A DNA stretch of 64,000 nt from Chrysoperla carnea (Eukaryota > Arthropoda > Insecta > Neuroptera > Chrysopidae), in assembly GCF_905475395.1 (NCBI RefSeq), contig NC_058342.1, positions 35,484,140-35,548,139 of the forward strand. Reading direction: 5' to 3'. Positions 23,800-35,450 of the stretch are shown piece after piece. Under the pieces are notes generated by a model. The model was not told the origin of the DNA. It did no database searches and saw only the letters and a program-made list of their open reading frames with translations. Made by a program: the position numbers and the translations under genes. Position 1 is the first letter of the stretch. Every line of letters begins with the position of its first letter.

Positions 23800-25220
23800 G
23801 CAAACTCAATACTAAGACTGAAATCAGTAAAATTGATTATCTTTTAGAATTAACCTTGGTCTTGAAATGTCGTAAAAAAATTGGAACACTTAAAAGCAGG
23901 TACAAAATCTCTCTAAATGTTTACTCTTATCTAATTTCTCTGTCTTTATAGTTCAATAACGAAGCTGAAATGTAAGCAAAATTGGTTCTTTTACAGATTT
24001 AGAGTTATGATCTGGCACTTTCTACGGAATTGTCGCATCCAGAAGACTAAATATCAATAAAATTTCTTCCAGGCTTAGTCTTGTTCTTGAGTGTCGCTAA
24101 GAGATATCCTACTGGAGACTATTGGAATTCTGGAAAAGTTTTGAAGAAAATGCGATACAATAGATCCGACTGATCGGAGTACAAAAGTCTCTCTAAAGAT
24201 TTATCTTAATTCGAATGTAATCCATCTTTGGTCTCTATAGTTTAATAAACTATATGAAGATTTAACATGTAAGAAAAATTGTTTCTTTTGCAGCCTTGAT
24301 CCTGCAATACAATAAAAACAATAAAACTAAAACAACTTAACCAACAATTGCGGAAATTTGACAAGAACACAATAAAACCAATGTCTAGAACAGAAGAGTT
24401 TACTACTTGAATAATATCATGTTTAATTGGAAATCATTTTGAAGAAGAATTATGAAAATCGATATTAAACGGCATACTAAGAAAAACAGAAAGTTTTCTG
24501 AGTATGCCTTTAATGCATGAACAATATCAAGGCCAAGACTTTAGTCTTGCTTGCCTGAATATTTTGAAAGCATTGTCTTATATTATGAACATATAACAAT
24601 CTGCCATTCTGTGATTATAATTTGATCCAGTGCTATAATCTACAGCGAATTTAAGCATGAGGATGCAATATTACAGAGAACGGAACTTAAGAAATCTACC
24701 CGTTTGAGCAAATTGCATCCTGTTAAATTAAACTTGGATAGTATCGGCTCGCAATTTAATTTGCATCTCTCATGAGAGCTGATATATGGGCTGTTGGACA
24801 CAGAGCCAAAGCATAAATGCATTATTAGTTTAGTGAGAGTAGTATCACTTGCTTCGTTTTCACATAAGCAAATCACTGATGTTAATGTCTCAAAAGAGAA
24901 GAAAAGTATATAGCACAAAGAGTCGATATTTCGGTGAAGCAAAACTGAGCTATTTTCTGTTAAGTTTTGACTTGGGTTTCGAGTAAACCACTGATACTAA
25001 TTAATCAAAAGAAGAAAGAAAAAATAATATAGCATATTTGTGCCCTAAAGAACTCTTATATCGGCTGCTCAAATGGGCACAAGCACCAATGTGTTATTGC
25101 CATTTTTCTTTATGTGATATTCGAATCACTGGCTTGAGTCTCGTACAAAACAACCACTGATATTAATGTATCAAAAGAAATGGGAATGAAGTATATAGGA
25201 TATTTGTGCTCTAAATTATC
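23800..25220. repeat. Old imperfect tandem duplications
   Basis: Two paragraphs about 277 bp apart share CTTGGTCTTGAAATGTCG-like and GTACAAAATCTCTCTAAA-like words (near 23855/24080 and 23900/24180). Further on, AACCACTGATATTAATGTAT-like blocks followed by CAAAAGAA recur near 24870, 24986 and 25152. They are heavily diverged and no coding frame is shared, so this is decayed repeat DNA rather than a gene. Confidence 0.5.
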
Positions 25221-26263
25221 CACTAATAAATATGAATCTCCTTAAATTTTTATATATTTAAATTAAAATATTTTCCATTCGAATGTTATTGCCAACATAA
25301 AATTTACTGTAATTATCTTCATTAATTAAATTGTATTAGTTAATATGTTCACGTGATTTTATTTTTCTACTTTATATAAAAAAAAAAATTTCCTATCTAT
25401 TGCGAAGTTCTAATTATTAATGAATCCATTTTATTTTTACCTTTTTATCTACCCTTAAAATTAATTGAGAAGTTTTCTATATCGTTATCTTCTAATATCA
25501 ATGTCTTATAAAATCTAATAGACATTTTTCTGACATTAGATGGGTTAAAAATGAGTCCTGATATGAAGCTTTTGATGTTTGACCCTTTGTTTTTTTCAAT
25601 ATAAGCGAGGAATTGTCTCAAGGGAACTAATAAACATTCTCCTGATTGGTTAGACCCAAAATTCGAAAAAAAAGTCTCCAGAAGTCTAACACACTTAAGG
25701 GATTCTATCCAGTTGCGAACGCAAAAAAAAACGTTTTTTATGAGTTTTATGACTTTAATTTTAAGATCAAATTGTTCCGACTTCATAGTGGTCTAAAATA
25801 TCGAAATAATTTTCAGAAATCTTATTCCTTCGATTAATACTTCGAGGAAAATAACTAAGATTGTCTAAAAATTCGAAACCGGTCAGTCGAGTCATTTCGG
25901 AGAAATCTTGCTCACCGATTTTGAAAATCGATAAAACCGCTGAGACACCAATACGCGAGTATACGAAGGTTAAACAACAAATTATAACCCATTCAGAGAC
26001 TTAATAGATAAAAACGAAGTGTAAAATTTATGGCAACGATTAAAGTCATGTATTGTTGAACATTAACGCGGTATAACCAGTTTTTTTTTTTTATTCAATT
26101 GAAATGCATACACATGTTTGAGTTAATTTATGTTAGGAAGTTTTTGCAACATTCATTCAGAGATAAACTAATTAATATATTTGGTTAAGTGTGATAATAT
26201 ACATAAACGTTGTGCATTCTATAGTATAATTGAACATCATCGAATTGAGCATGTCGAAAACAA
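25221..26263. other. Gene-free AT-rich DNA
   Basis: No feature supported. The open frame on the minus strand at 25445-25786 has no recognised domain or flanking exon signals. Confidence 0.4.
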
Positions 26264-26321
26264 TCTCACAGTCTAAGTGGTTCTATTATTATTAAAAGAA
26301 TAAAACATTTAGACTGTGAGA
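26264..26321. ncRNA. Candidate microRNA-like hairpin
   Basis: The 58-nt segment starts TCTCACAGTCTAAGTGG and ends CATTTAGACTGTGAGA. The arms pair over about 24 bp with a few mismatches or wobbles, around a small AT-rich loop. Size and shape suit an insect pre-miRNA, but neither arm matches a mature miRNA that I recognise. A tiny transposon-derived hairpin is equally possible. Confidence 0.3.
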
Positions 26322-26779
26322 GTGAGTCAGACATAATTAGTTTTGGTTGTAAGTCGAGGCTATGTCTATTGCAATGCCACAATATTTTTCCCTCCAGTTG
26401 CTATCAATATTAAGCTACCACGCATATTATTTCTGGGAAATGGGTAGAACTAGGGAATTAGCAACTATCCACATTACTTCTTGGAAAAAGCTGGGAGTTG
26501 GATATTCGTTTATACAGCAATTGAGAGCAAATAAATTAGCAGTTACATATATAACACCAAAATCAACTCGATGTCATTTGATCGAGAAATATGAATTTGA
26601 TAGCTTAATATGAAGTTACTTTTTATGTTCTCATTCACTACATTCGTTAGAAAATTGACCTTCTTTTGAATCTAATGGAAGCAATCGATTCGATGGAGCC
26701 CTAGTTTAAAGAGGAAAAAATAAAAGGTAAGATATTATTACAAGTTTCAGTACTATGCAGGTATTATTAGAGACTCTAC

Positions 26780-27340
26780 AGACGTCAATGGTCAATTCGT
26801 CCATTGGGCGAAAGGGAAACCGGTTCCTATTCCGGTACCCGGCAGCGGAACCGTTTATAAGTCGGGCCCTCGTAAAAGAGTTCGTCAGGGTAACCTAAAA
26901 AGGCCTGGAGACGCCGTCGGAAGATCCAGCAAGAGTTTTCTTTTCTGCATGAGCGTTCGAGTTCCCTGAAATCCTCTAGCAAGGAGATAGGGTTTGGAAC
27001 GCGAAGAGCACCGCAGTTGCGGCGGTGTCTGGATCATTCCCTCGGACCTTGAAAGTTCAGGTGAGGGCCACGTGAAGGTGTCGCGCCGGTTCGTACCCAT
27101 ATCCGCAGCAGGTCTCCAAGGTGAAGAGCCTCTACTCGATAGATTAATGTAGGTAAGGGAAGTCGGCAAATTGGATCCGTAACTTCGGGATAAGGATTGG
27201 CTCTGAGGACCGAGGCATGTCGGGCTTGATTGGAAAGAAGGTTATGGCCAACGTGCCGGGCCTGGTCAGAACGTACAAAACGTTCACAGGCAAAATACAA
27301 ATGGGTCTTAGGAGCTGGTTTCGATCTCTTACTTGGCCTC
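26780..27340 (+). rRNA. 28S ribosomal RNA fragment (isolated, pseudogene-like)
   Basis: A GC-rich island matches conserved large-subunit rRNA text: GGTACCCGGCAGCGGAACCG, AAGTCGGGCCCTCGTAAA, GGCCTGGAGACGCCGTCGGA, GGTGTCGCGCCGGTTCGTAC, GCAGGTCTCCAAGGTGAAGA, GATAGATTAATGTAGGTAAG and GGATCCGTAACTTCGGGATA. It covers an internal part of 28S. Similarity fades after GTGCCGGGCCTGG (27254-27266) into what may be an expansion segment. No 5.8S, 18S or remaining 28S flanks it; ordinary AT-rich DNA lies on both sides. The minus-strand open frames at 26885-27380 are shadows of it. Confidence 0.9.
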
Positions 27341-27721
27341 GAGAAATCTTATTAGAAATTTTGGTCTGATTCTGTTCCACTCTATTCCATCACTTGCTTT
27401 TTTCTATTCTACCAGCGAGTGAGTAATGTATATGGTGATTTGAATGGGGTGAAGTGAGTTAAATATATACCTATCGATAAAAAATACAGCCGGCATGTAT
27501 GTATAATGGAATCCATGTGTGGCGTGAGCCAGAACTTTATAACCATTGATGAATATTTTTACAGTACCAAGCCCATTTAAAGTATCTTGCGCGAGTGTAA
27601 GTGTGTTTGCACATACATGCAAGAGTTGGTAGTGGTGTGTGTTTTATGTATTAATGTTTGATTACAATTCTAATATTAGCAATGTAAAGGTATTATAAAT
27701 ATTAAAAAAAAAAACGACTTT

Positions 27722-28362
27722 ATACCGGGTGCAACACGGAATCATTTAAGCATTCTTATCGAAATTGAAAAACGAAAATTTTTTTTGTAATTTTTCTCAA
27801 ATTTCGATAAAACTTTAGATACGGGTAGTGGGATTCTTGACAGGACCCTGTCGATTGAATTATTATCCTAATAAAATGAGGATCTGTAGTGATTCCACTT
27901 GTAGGGTCTGTATGAAGGACGATGAAATATAGATCCATCAGTAAGAAACCTTAGATCCATCAATTCTGGTAGCAATCTCGGTGGAGAAGCTGTGAGCTTT
28001 CTGTGTCGCGCTTAAAAGTATCTTAGTGGGATTTATCGGGTTATATCTTAAACGTTAATTACTCTCTTAAACCAATAAAAACCCTATCCAAAATGGGCAT
28101 GCCGTGCGGGACGTCAAGTCAGGGCAGATGTCCTCCCATGTACCTGATTTTACCGATAATTTATAATATCTAAAATCTAGACTAAAAAGCTGAGTAGGTT
28201 CTTGCTACCTGATTCACTTTGTTCATAAATTTACAAATTGTTATTCAATTGTTTTTTAATGGCAAAAAAAATGTGGCTTTAATCCAAAAAAGAAAATTTC
28301 TATGTTTAATGTAAAAAAATAAATAAAATAATGGCGTGTAATGCTTTTTATGCACCCGGTAT
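27722..28362. mobile_element. Putative non-autonomous DNA transposon, ATACCGGGTGCA ends
   Basis: The 641-bp segment is bounded by perfect 12-bp inverted ends, ATACCGGGTGCA at 27722 and TGCACCCGGTAT at 28351. The similarity continues weakly inward (AAGCATT / AATGCTT). No transposase frame is present. The target duplication is uncertain, with a TTT-like flank on both sides. Confidence 0.55.
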
Positions 28363-28944
28363 TTGTTTATATTATTTTATAACAGTTAAGTTGAGTTTTA
28401 GTTCAGTCACTCTTTTTCAAGTAAAAATATGCAGTTCTAACTGGTTATTTTTTGTAAAAAAAACCGATGTAATAATATAAAAATTTATGCATCATATTTG
28501 AAATAATATTTAATGGCAACACAATTAAACGTAGGGTGGCCTCATTTGAAATTACAAAAACCACATTTTGGTAATTTTGCATTCAAAAGTTTTCAAAGTG
28601 TTCTTATGATGTCACGTAAAAAGCATTGTTTTCTGAATTCACTCAAGTCTTATATCAAATTCACGATCTTTGATAAATTCCCAAATTTACAATCAGCCCT
28701 ACTCCCACGCAAGTAAAACCTAGTAGGGTCTTATTTGCATGCTGAACATAAAAAATCCTCATGCCTTCTTAGGAATACCCTTGAATCTTAGTAACTTTGT
28801 ATTAGAAAAACTGGAAAACAACTTGTTTTTCCAAAGAAAACTAAAAAGTTTGTGCAAATGAGGTTATAAATTGTAGCCAATTTCCAACATGACTGATAAA
28901 CTGTCAATCACTACAGAGATGACGGCTCTATCTTTGATATGAAG

Positions 28945-29210
28945 TTGCAACATTGACGTTAGAGTTACATAAACTGAGTATCAAACGATTTTAAGCGTGC
29001 CAACATCTGAGGTAATTGCTTAGGTCTAATTCATTGTAGATTCGTAAGAAAAAACGTAAAGTGATACGTGATATGAAAATTTAACATTCAATGTATGTGT
29101 TTTTGTTAAATGTCCCTAGATTCAATGTATATTTTTTTGCTAAATGTCCCTATATTCTTTTGATAAATATCCCTAGCTGACCTAAGCAATTACCTCAGAT
29201 GTTGGTACAC
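28945..29210. mobile_element. Inverted-repeat element with GTGCCAACATCTGAGG ends
   Basis: GTGCCAACATCTGAGGTAAT at 28997 and its inverse ending GTTGGTACAC at 29210 form ~30-bp inverted repeats. The interior repeats the word AAATGTCCCTA. The ~65 bp ending at the left repeat (28950-29019) recurs inverted at 51434-51500, so the repeat family extends beyond the inverted ends. Confidence 0.6.
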
Positions 29211-31307
29211 TTTTCACTGTACGGAAAGATAGCCGATGTTTTGTCTATGTATAACTATAAAGTCAATCAGTTGCAGCTTTATCTATGACACTAACCGTTC
29301 ATAAGCGCGAAATTTAAAATTTTTCGAACGTTTGTAAGTATGCAAATATGAAATTGAGATATCGTAGAGTTCCCAAATTAAAATTTTATGACAAGTAAAA
29401 ATTCAGTTCAAGGTCCTATTTTGTTTCTGACGACACTACAGGAATATCAAGTCGTAAAAATATAATTAGATTTTCGGGTAGCGTTTGGGTGCAAAAAAGC
29501 CACTCTGTAATAATATACATAAATTTTAAAGTGGATTTACTATATTTAATAAATACAATTAGAAAATTAACTGTCTATTTATAATTGTATGTGAAGAAAG
29601 TGTAACTTGCTGTCTTTTTAGAATTCCGTACCATCATATCTTAAAGCATCTGACTGAAATATTACCGATAAGGAGGTCAAAGTTAAGTAAAACTATTTGG
29701 GTCTTTTCCAAATATGTTCATTCTGTGTTATATCAACAATGGAATAAAACTTTATTAAACATTTTTTTCATTTCTACACGAAAACTTTCAGATCTCCTCA
29801 GATCTCTACAAATTTTATAAATTCCATAATTTTAAAAATGAACAGTTATCTCTCGATTGTCAGTTGAATCAAGTTATTTCGAGTTATTTCCAAACTGAGT
29901 TCAATTGTTTTGGATTAAGTTGAAAAAAAATAACTGAAGCTCATAAGTTTATAAAGCAAAATTATCATTGGCAAAAAACAAAATGTCGCATCGAAACAAT
30001 CTTAGAGTTTTCTAGTTTTAGGATGTAACTGGAACAATCTTAACGTTTCTTGTGATTTAATGAAATATTCATGAATTTTGTGTTACAATTTCAAGTGTAA
30101 TCTTGCTATTTTTTTTTTGATAATTATGTAGTTTATACCACTTGAAGTTTTGTTATCTTATTAGTAACTGTTATCGGGATTTGTTTTCCCAATTGAAAAG
30201 TAGTTGAAATGAGTTTTTTGTTAAATTGGTAGCATTTTTCTATAATTAAATATAAATTATGATTTCAAACGGGGCATTAAGGGACGAACAACTTTGAAAA
30301 AGCTGAGAAATATCTAGATTTTTGAAGTATACTCAATTGCACAAAAAATTTTGTGACATTAAGTATACGTACTTTAAAAAATAAGAAAAACTTCTCATAA
30401 TTTTTCAATTGAATCCTATTCATTCCGATTGGATTTTTTGGGGCGTAAAATCGATCTAGCTTGGTTTCATTTTAAGAAAATGTGTTATCTCGGAAACGGC
30501 TCCAATGATTTTCATGACATTTAGTATATAGGGGATTTCGGGGGTGAAAAATTAATCCAGTTAGATTTCATTTAAAATAAATAACGAGCAAAGCTCGGTC
30601 ATTCCGATACTATTACTTATGCTAACATGGCAAGTAATTATGGAAAATTTTTATTCCTTATGGAAAATTTTTATTCCGTTCTAAATACATTTTTAAGCGA
30701 TAAAATTAACAATTTTGTGATATATTTTTTAAGAATTTGTAAAAATTGTTTAAGTTGTAATTTTCTATAAAAATTTTTATCGGGCATAGAAAATTTACTT
30801 AAACAATTAAAACAAATTTATGCGTTTATATAGAAATAAATCGTCTTTAAATAAAAAATTTCTACAAAGAAATATATTTTGTAGTTCGTAACATCAATTA
30901 AGTTTATGATTCGTATATACCTTCGAGTATTATCCTGAATGATTTGAAGATATTTTTTTCTAATTATTTTCACTTAAGTATCGACCCTCTTGACAGGATT
31001 CTTCAATTGCTGAATTCACTGTGTAGTTTCATTAAAAAATAAAATTTTTTTTATCCTGTTAAGGAAATAATTGACGTAGAAATATTATTAATTTATCAAT
31101 TATATTTTTTTTTAATGATAACAATTTCCGAGTGTCATTCATGATTATTGATTTTATTATAATTGGTTTTTGGGTTTGGGAAGAAGAAGATACGTAGTGG
31201 CTGCGTAGTCTAAGTGTATTCTCATTTCACAAAACATATTATATAAAATTTCAGTTATTCATCGATATGTAGGATCGAGGAAGATTTCAAGGATGTTTGC
31301 GAATTTA
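29211..31307. other. Gene-free DNA with an interspersed-repeat remnant
   Basis: No gene. Around 30470-30605 the words CGGAAACGGCTCCAATGATT, TTTAGTATATAGGGGATTTC and ACGAGCAAAGCTCGGTC look like the terminal part of a common insect interspersed element. I cannot name the family. Confidence 0.4.
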
Positions 31308-31592
31308 GAGCCTAAATGGCCGAGCAGTCTAAGGCGTTTGCCTTGGACTGTTTGTCCATTTAGACTAAGGTTGCGGGTTCGAATCCAGGCAGCGGCAGTG
31401 TGAACAATTTATAATTAATGAGAGTGCAGAATTGATCACATTGTCGTCGCTTGGATAAGAACGAAGTAACCGACTCCACCCACATCAAAATGTAATTGTA
31501 AATATGTTTCTAATTAAATAAATAAAGATTAACAAATAATGATGTGGGTGGCCTCTGTTATAGGCGTATATGTCAGAGAAACGGAGGTTAAA
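31308..31592 (+). mobile_element. SINE-A, full-length copy (class II tRNA-like head)
   Basis: GAGCCTAAATGGCCGAGCAG (31308-31327) carries an RNA polymerase III A box (TGGCCGAGCAG) and GGTTCGAATCC is the B box, as in a leucine- or serine-type tRNA with a long variable arm. A ~190-bp body follows (ATTGATCACATTGTCGTCGC, AAGTAACCGACTCCAC), ending GGCGTATATGTCAGAGAAAC then GGAGGTTA. It is not a working tRNA, as the acceptor ends do not pair. Copies lie at 44181-44466 and 63535-63790, with head fragments at 35411-35450 and 56525-56574. Confidence 0.88.
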
Positions 31593-33788
31593 ACCAAATT
31601 ATTATATTACATTTTCCTACAGGAAATTCGCTATAAATTACTATCAGTTGAAAATAGACAATAGACAGTGTCTTTTCTTTGCAAGGAAAAATGTCTGTGT
31701 ACCATTATTAATCAATAGGGTTGCCACTTCAGTCTCAGGAAGTCGGGAAATAGTGAATTATGGAATTACGCTTTCTGGAGTCTTTCGATCAAATCTGGGG
31801 AGATGGTAACTCAACCTATCGATGTCTCATTTTTTGTTCTCAAACCGAAAAATCGTTGGTAGTGTCCACTGCCCAAAACTACAAAAGAAATATAATTTTC
31901 GTTTCAAATTCTTAGATAACTCTGCTTAAAAGCGACTTCATATAATGAATAACATTTTTATGCAATAAAAATACATTTTATTTAATGTATAAAAACGAAA
32001 ACAAAAAATACATTGGTAATACTGAATAAAATAAGCTCTGTTTTAAAAGCTTAATCAAATTCACTGAATTGAAAGTATTATATCAATATTCAATATTGTT
32101 GATATTAAAAATGCAAGCATGAGGATTTTGTGGGAAGGTTAGACATGAGTTACGAAAACGGTAGAACCTTGTTATTGGAATAACCGATACGATGTTTTAT
32201 TTTAATGGATAATTGGATGAAGTAACGTTGTGCTGTTGTAGGCTCCGATTGTTCCGACACATTCTATCTAGAAAGTTTTCTATTTGTATATTATGTTTTT
32301 ATTGGTAACGACACGATCATTTATAACAGTATCGTACGTGCGGCGTGGCGTCTGTCTTGATTATATAATGCTATTTTATCTTATTTTTATCTAATAATGC
32401 CGTATGTTCAATATTTATTGGACATAGTTTTATTCTTATTGTTCCCGAAATTTGTCTCCTCTGATAAGAAATTTTTTGCCGACATCACTATATGAATATT
32501 AGTGTAGGTGCCGATTAAGTTTCATCTGAGCGATGAGTAAGTTAAAAATTCAGAATCAGCGGGTCAAAATACGTCGAAAAACACTCCATGTTCGATAGAA
32601 CCTGTAAATGAATACGAAACTTACTTAATTAAATGTATCGAAACAAGATAAACAGATAGGGCGCATGATTCGATGTCGGTATGGATGTCAGGTGATCCAC
32701 AATACTTCTGGGGAATAGTATTATGTAACACTGTAATGTCACTGCTGCTACTAATGACAAGTATGTTAAGAATAATAGAGTGATGAGCAGTGTGACAACA
32801 AACATAGCGTTTACATCTACATTGAATAGAATCGTAATTCAATAATGCGTATTGATAAACGCGCCAAAATTCATAGCGGGGAAAATAAGTAGCATTGCGA
32901 CATCTATAATGTAGTATGGGATTCAAGACCATACTACCGAGTTGAACTTACTATTTACTAATGTAGGTGGCGCCAAATTTTTTATACCGTATTTGTAAAT
33001 AACGCCATATTTATGGATCTTACGGCAGTATTAAATAGAGTATTATAAGATACTTTTTAAGTATTTGTCCCTAAACCATATCAGCATTGTAATAAACGCT
33101 ACGAATTTCTTATCGTACGGATGGCATTGTATTTGAAAAAAATTAGCTTAGAGATGATGACCTTAGAGAATAAGCGTTCTGATTTTTCTCCGTTCTATAA
33201 ATCGGATGTAATTTACTAGAATTTAAAGCTTCATAAAACATAAATCAAATGAATTCTTTTTATAGAAGGAAAATGCATTTCCCGTTAAAAAATGTACATT
33301 CTCGTTAAATAAATTCTTGGGCGTTAATATTAAAAAGTGAGAAACACCCTTAAATAGATTCACAGTGGAATTTTCATTGAAAATAGAGAGAGTTATGAAA
33401 AATAATAATAATAATAATAAAAACGTTGCTATGAGCAACTAAAAATGAATCAACAACACAGACGTAATCATGTTTGAATTTTAATTTAATGTTTTTCAAT
33501 GTGAAAATTGTTTGTAAAATCAGTGTGGTTCAAAGAAAAGGGCCTTTTACATGTAATTCTATGTAGATTTATTACACATTTGTCATAAATCGACTAAATT
33601 TTCCACTGTTCTATAAAAATACATATTTTTATTACGTGTAAAACTATAAACTGCGTTCATACTTTTTCGTTTTTTCAAAATCCTTCGCTGAGGGAAGTTG
33701 GAATCTCCCAACTATTTTTATATTTTTTGGGTACTTTATAATTACTAAATAGGTTTTTATATTTGACAAAAAAAAAAAAAAAGGATGA

Positions 33789-33882
33789 CTTTTGTTGCGA
33801 CGGCGGGAATCGAACCCCCTACCCTAAGCATAAGATGGACGGAATTTGTCACGCCTTAACCAACTAAGCTAATAGGACAACA
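33789..33882 (-). mobile_element. SINE-B, tRNA-like head only
   Basis: Read on the minus strand it has A box TTAGCTTAGTTGGTTAAGG and B box GGTTCGATTCCCGCC, the head of the SINE-B family described at 38212-38480. The body is missing. An A-run borders the lower-coordinate side (33768-33783). Confidence 0.75.
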
Positions 33883-34702
33883 ACTTCATAATAAAATTAT
33901 AACAAAATTGATCGTCAAAGTTGAAAATTTAAATCCATAATCTAACCTGGTCGTTTTCCTTAAATCTGACATACTCGGTAACTATTTACATTTAGATAGT
34001 TATAACAACTAATTTTCCAAATAAACAACTGTATGAAAATATCTTATGCATATTTACAATTAAAAAAATGGATTTTCACTGTTAAAACGTGTAAAAATAT
34101 TTTTATTTTTTTTTTGCTTAAATAGAAATTTGTTCATATAAATTTTTTCTGGAATTTATATGATAATGATTTAACATTCTATTTTATTAACTATAATAGT
34201 CGCTAATGGTATATTTTCTAGGAATTCTAGGAAAACATGTATTATTTGATGCGCAATTCTGAGTAGGTATCATTTTTATGGATAAAATTGTAATAATCTG
34301 CTAGATGGTGAGTTGAGATTAGCTATTGGATTTTAATACTAAGGAAAAAAAAGAACTATAGTTTACAACGCTCGTAGATACATAATATTTAACGGAAATA
34401 TATTTTTTCAATCTTGTAAACCATAGACATATACCAAGTTTGTTTGTTTGTTTGAGAAGAAAACATTGGCTCATTTATTTTTTAATTGTGCTGGTTAGTT
34501 CGAAAGAATTCGAAAAGTTTAAAATTAACCAACACAATAAAAAAAAAATTAATTTTAAAATATTAAAAACTGCCATTTAAATACACTATGTTTCAACATA
34601 CCATTTGTGAGAGGTAGCAAAAACTAATTTCTATGTTGTGTTATGACGGTAAATTCATGAACTATAAGATATATCGGATTTTGGACAAAAAATTGCAGTT
34701 AA

Positions 34703-35341
34703 GGATGTATGAGCATGGTAGTGGGGGCACAAATTTAAAAATAGATATTTTCAATTTTGATGATAAATTTATATTATTACTTGACGATATAAAACGAAAA
34801 GTAAGAATAAAATTTTTCGATATCTGGCTTAAATTTCAAAATATCGAAAATTGAAAATTTTGTTTAATTATTTAGCTTTCGATATTTCGAAAACCAAGAC
34901 ACATATCGAAAAATTTTATTCTTATTTTTCGTCAACATTCATGAAGTTATAACAAAATTCATCATCAAAGTTGAAAATAAGATAAAAATAATTTCAACCC
35001 TTAATCTAGCCTGCTCTTACATCCCTTATATGGACGGTGACACTTAGTTTTTTTCTTTTCTAATTCATTGCTAATATGTTTACTTTCTATAAAAAAGTTT
35101 TTTTTAAATTTGTTTTCATTCATTCCAAATGAAAATTATCAAAAACTTCCAAAATATGTCGTTTTTTGAGATTCCTCCATAAGAGCCAATGTATTTTATA
35201 TCGATTTTTAATGACTTTTTTCTCAAAAATTTGCACGTTTACCTAAGCTGAAATTTTAACCACATATTCTTTGAGTAAAAGACTACCTACAAACAAATTT
35301 TGAGCCTTTAAATCAAACATTGTTGTCATGCTCATACATCC
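34703..35341. mobile_element. TTAA-flanked element, 639-bp copy 1
   Basis: Starts GGATGTATGAGCATG and ends CATGCTCATACATCC, a 15-bp terminal inverted repeat, with TTAA directly outside both ends (34699-34702 and 35342-35345). The interior has a smaller palindrome (TTTCGATATCTGGCTTAAAT and AGCTTTCGATATTTCG). There is no transposase. The size equals copy 2 at 39959-40597 exactly and the two differ at few bases, so they are recent. The TTAA site suggests piggyBac-type mobilisation, though the ends are not a canonical piggyBac terminus. Confidence 0.88.
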
Positions 35342-35410
35342 TTAAATATAAAAATTAAAGCGTCAAATCGTATTCAGCTGTTCCCAATCTGATATTTTTA
35401 TTTGATATTA

Positions 35411-35450
35411 AGAGCCTAAGTGGCTGAGTGGTGTTAAGCGATAGACTTTA
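35411..35450 (+). mobile_element. SINE-A head fragment
   Basis: AAGAGCCTAAGTGGCTGAGTGG followed by TTAAGCGATAGACTTT resembles the first 40 bp of SINE-A, but there is no B box or body. It is a decayed remnant. Confidence 0.5.

Noticed and set aside
26362..26613. 83-codon open frame just upstream of the rRNA fragment
   Set aside because: No recognisable domain and no start or splice context; its position next to the 28S piece appears coincidental.
26885..27380. Three overlapping minus-strand open frames of 78-94 codons
   Set aside because: They are antisense shadows of the conserved 28S rRNA fragment; the plus strand reads as rRNA.
31308..31390. Possible functional tRNA-Leu or tRNA-Ser
   Set aside because: Promoter boxes are present, but acceptor ends do not pair and the sequence continues into a shared SINE body found in other copies.
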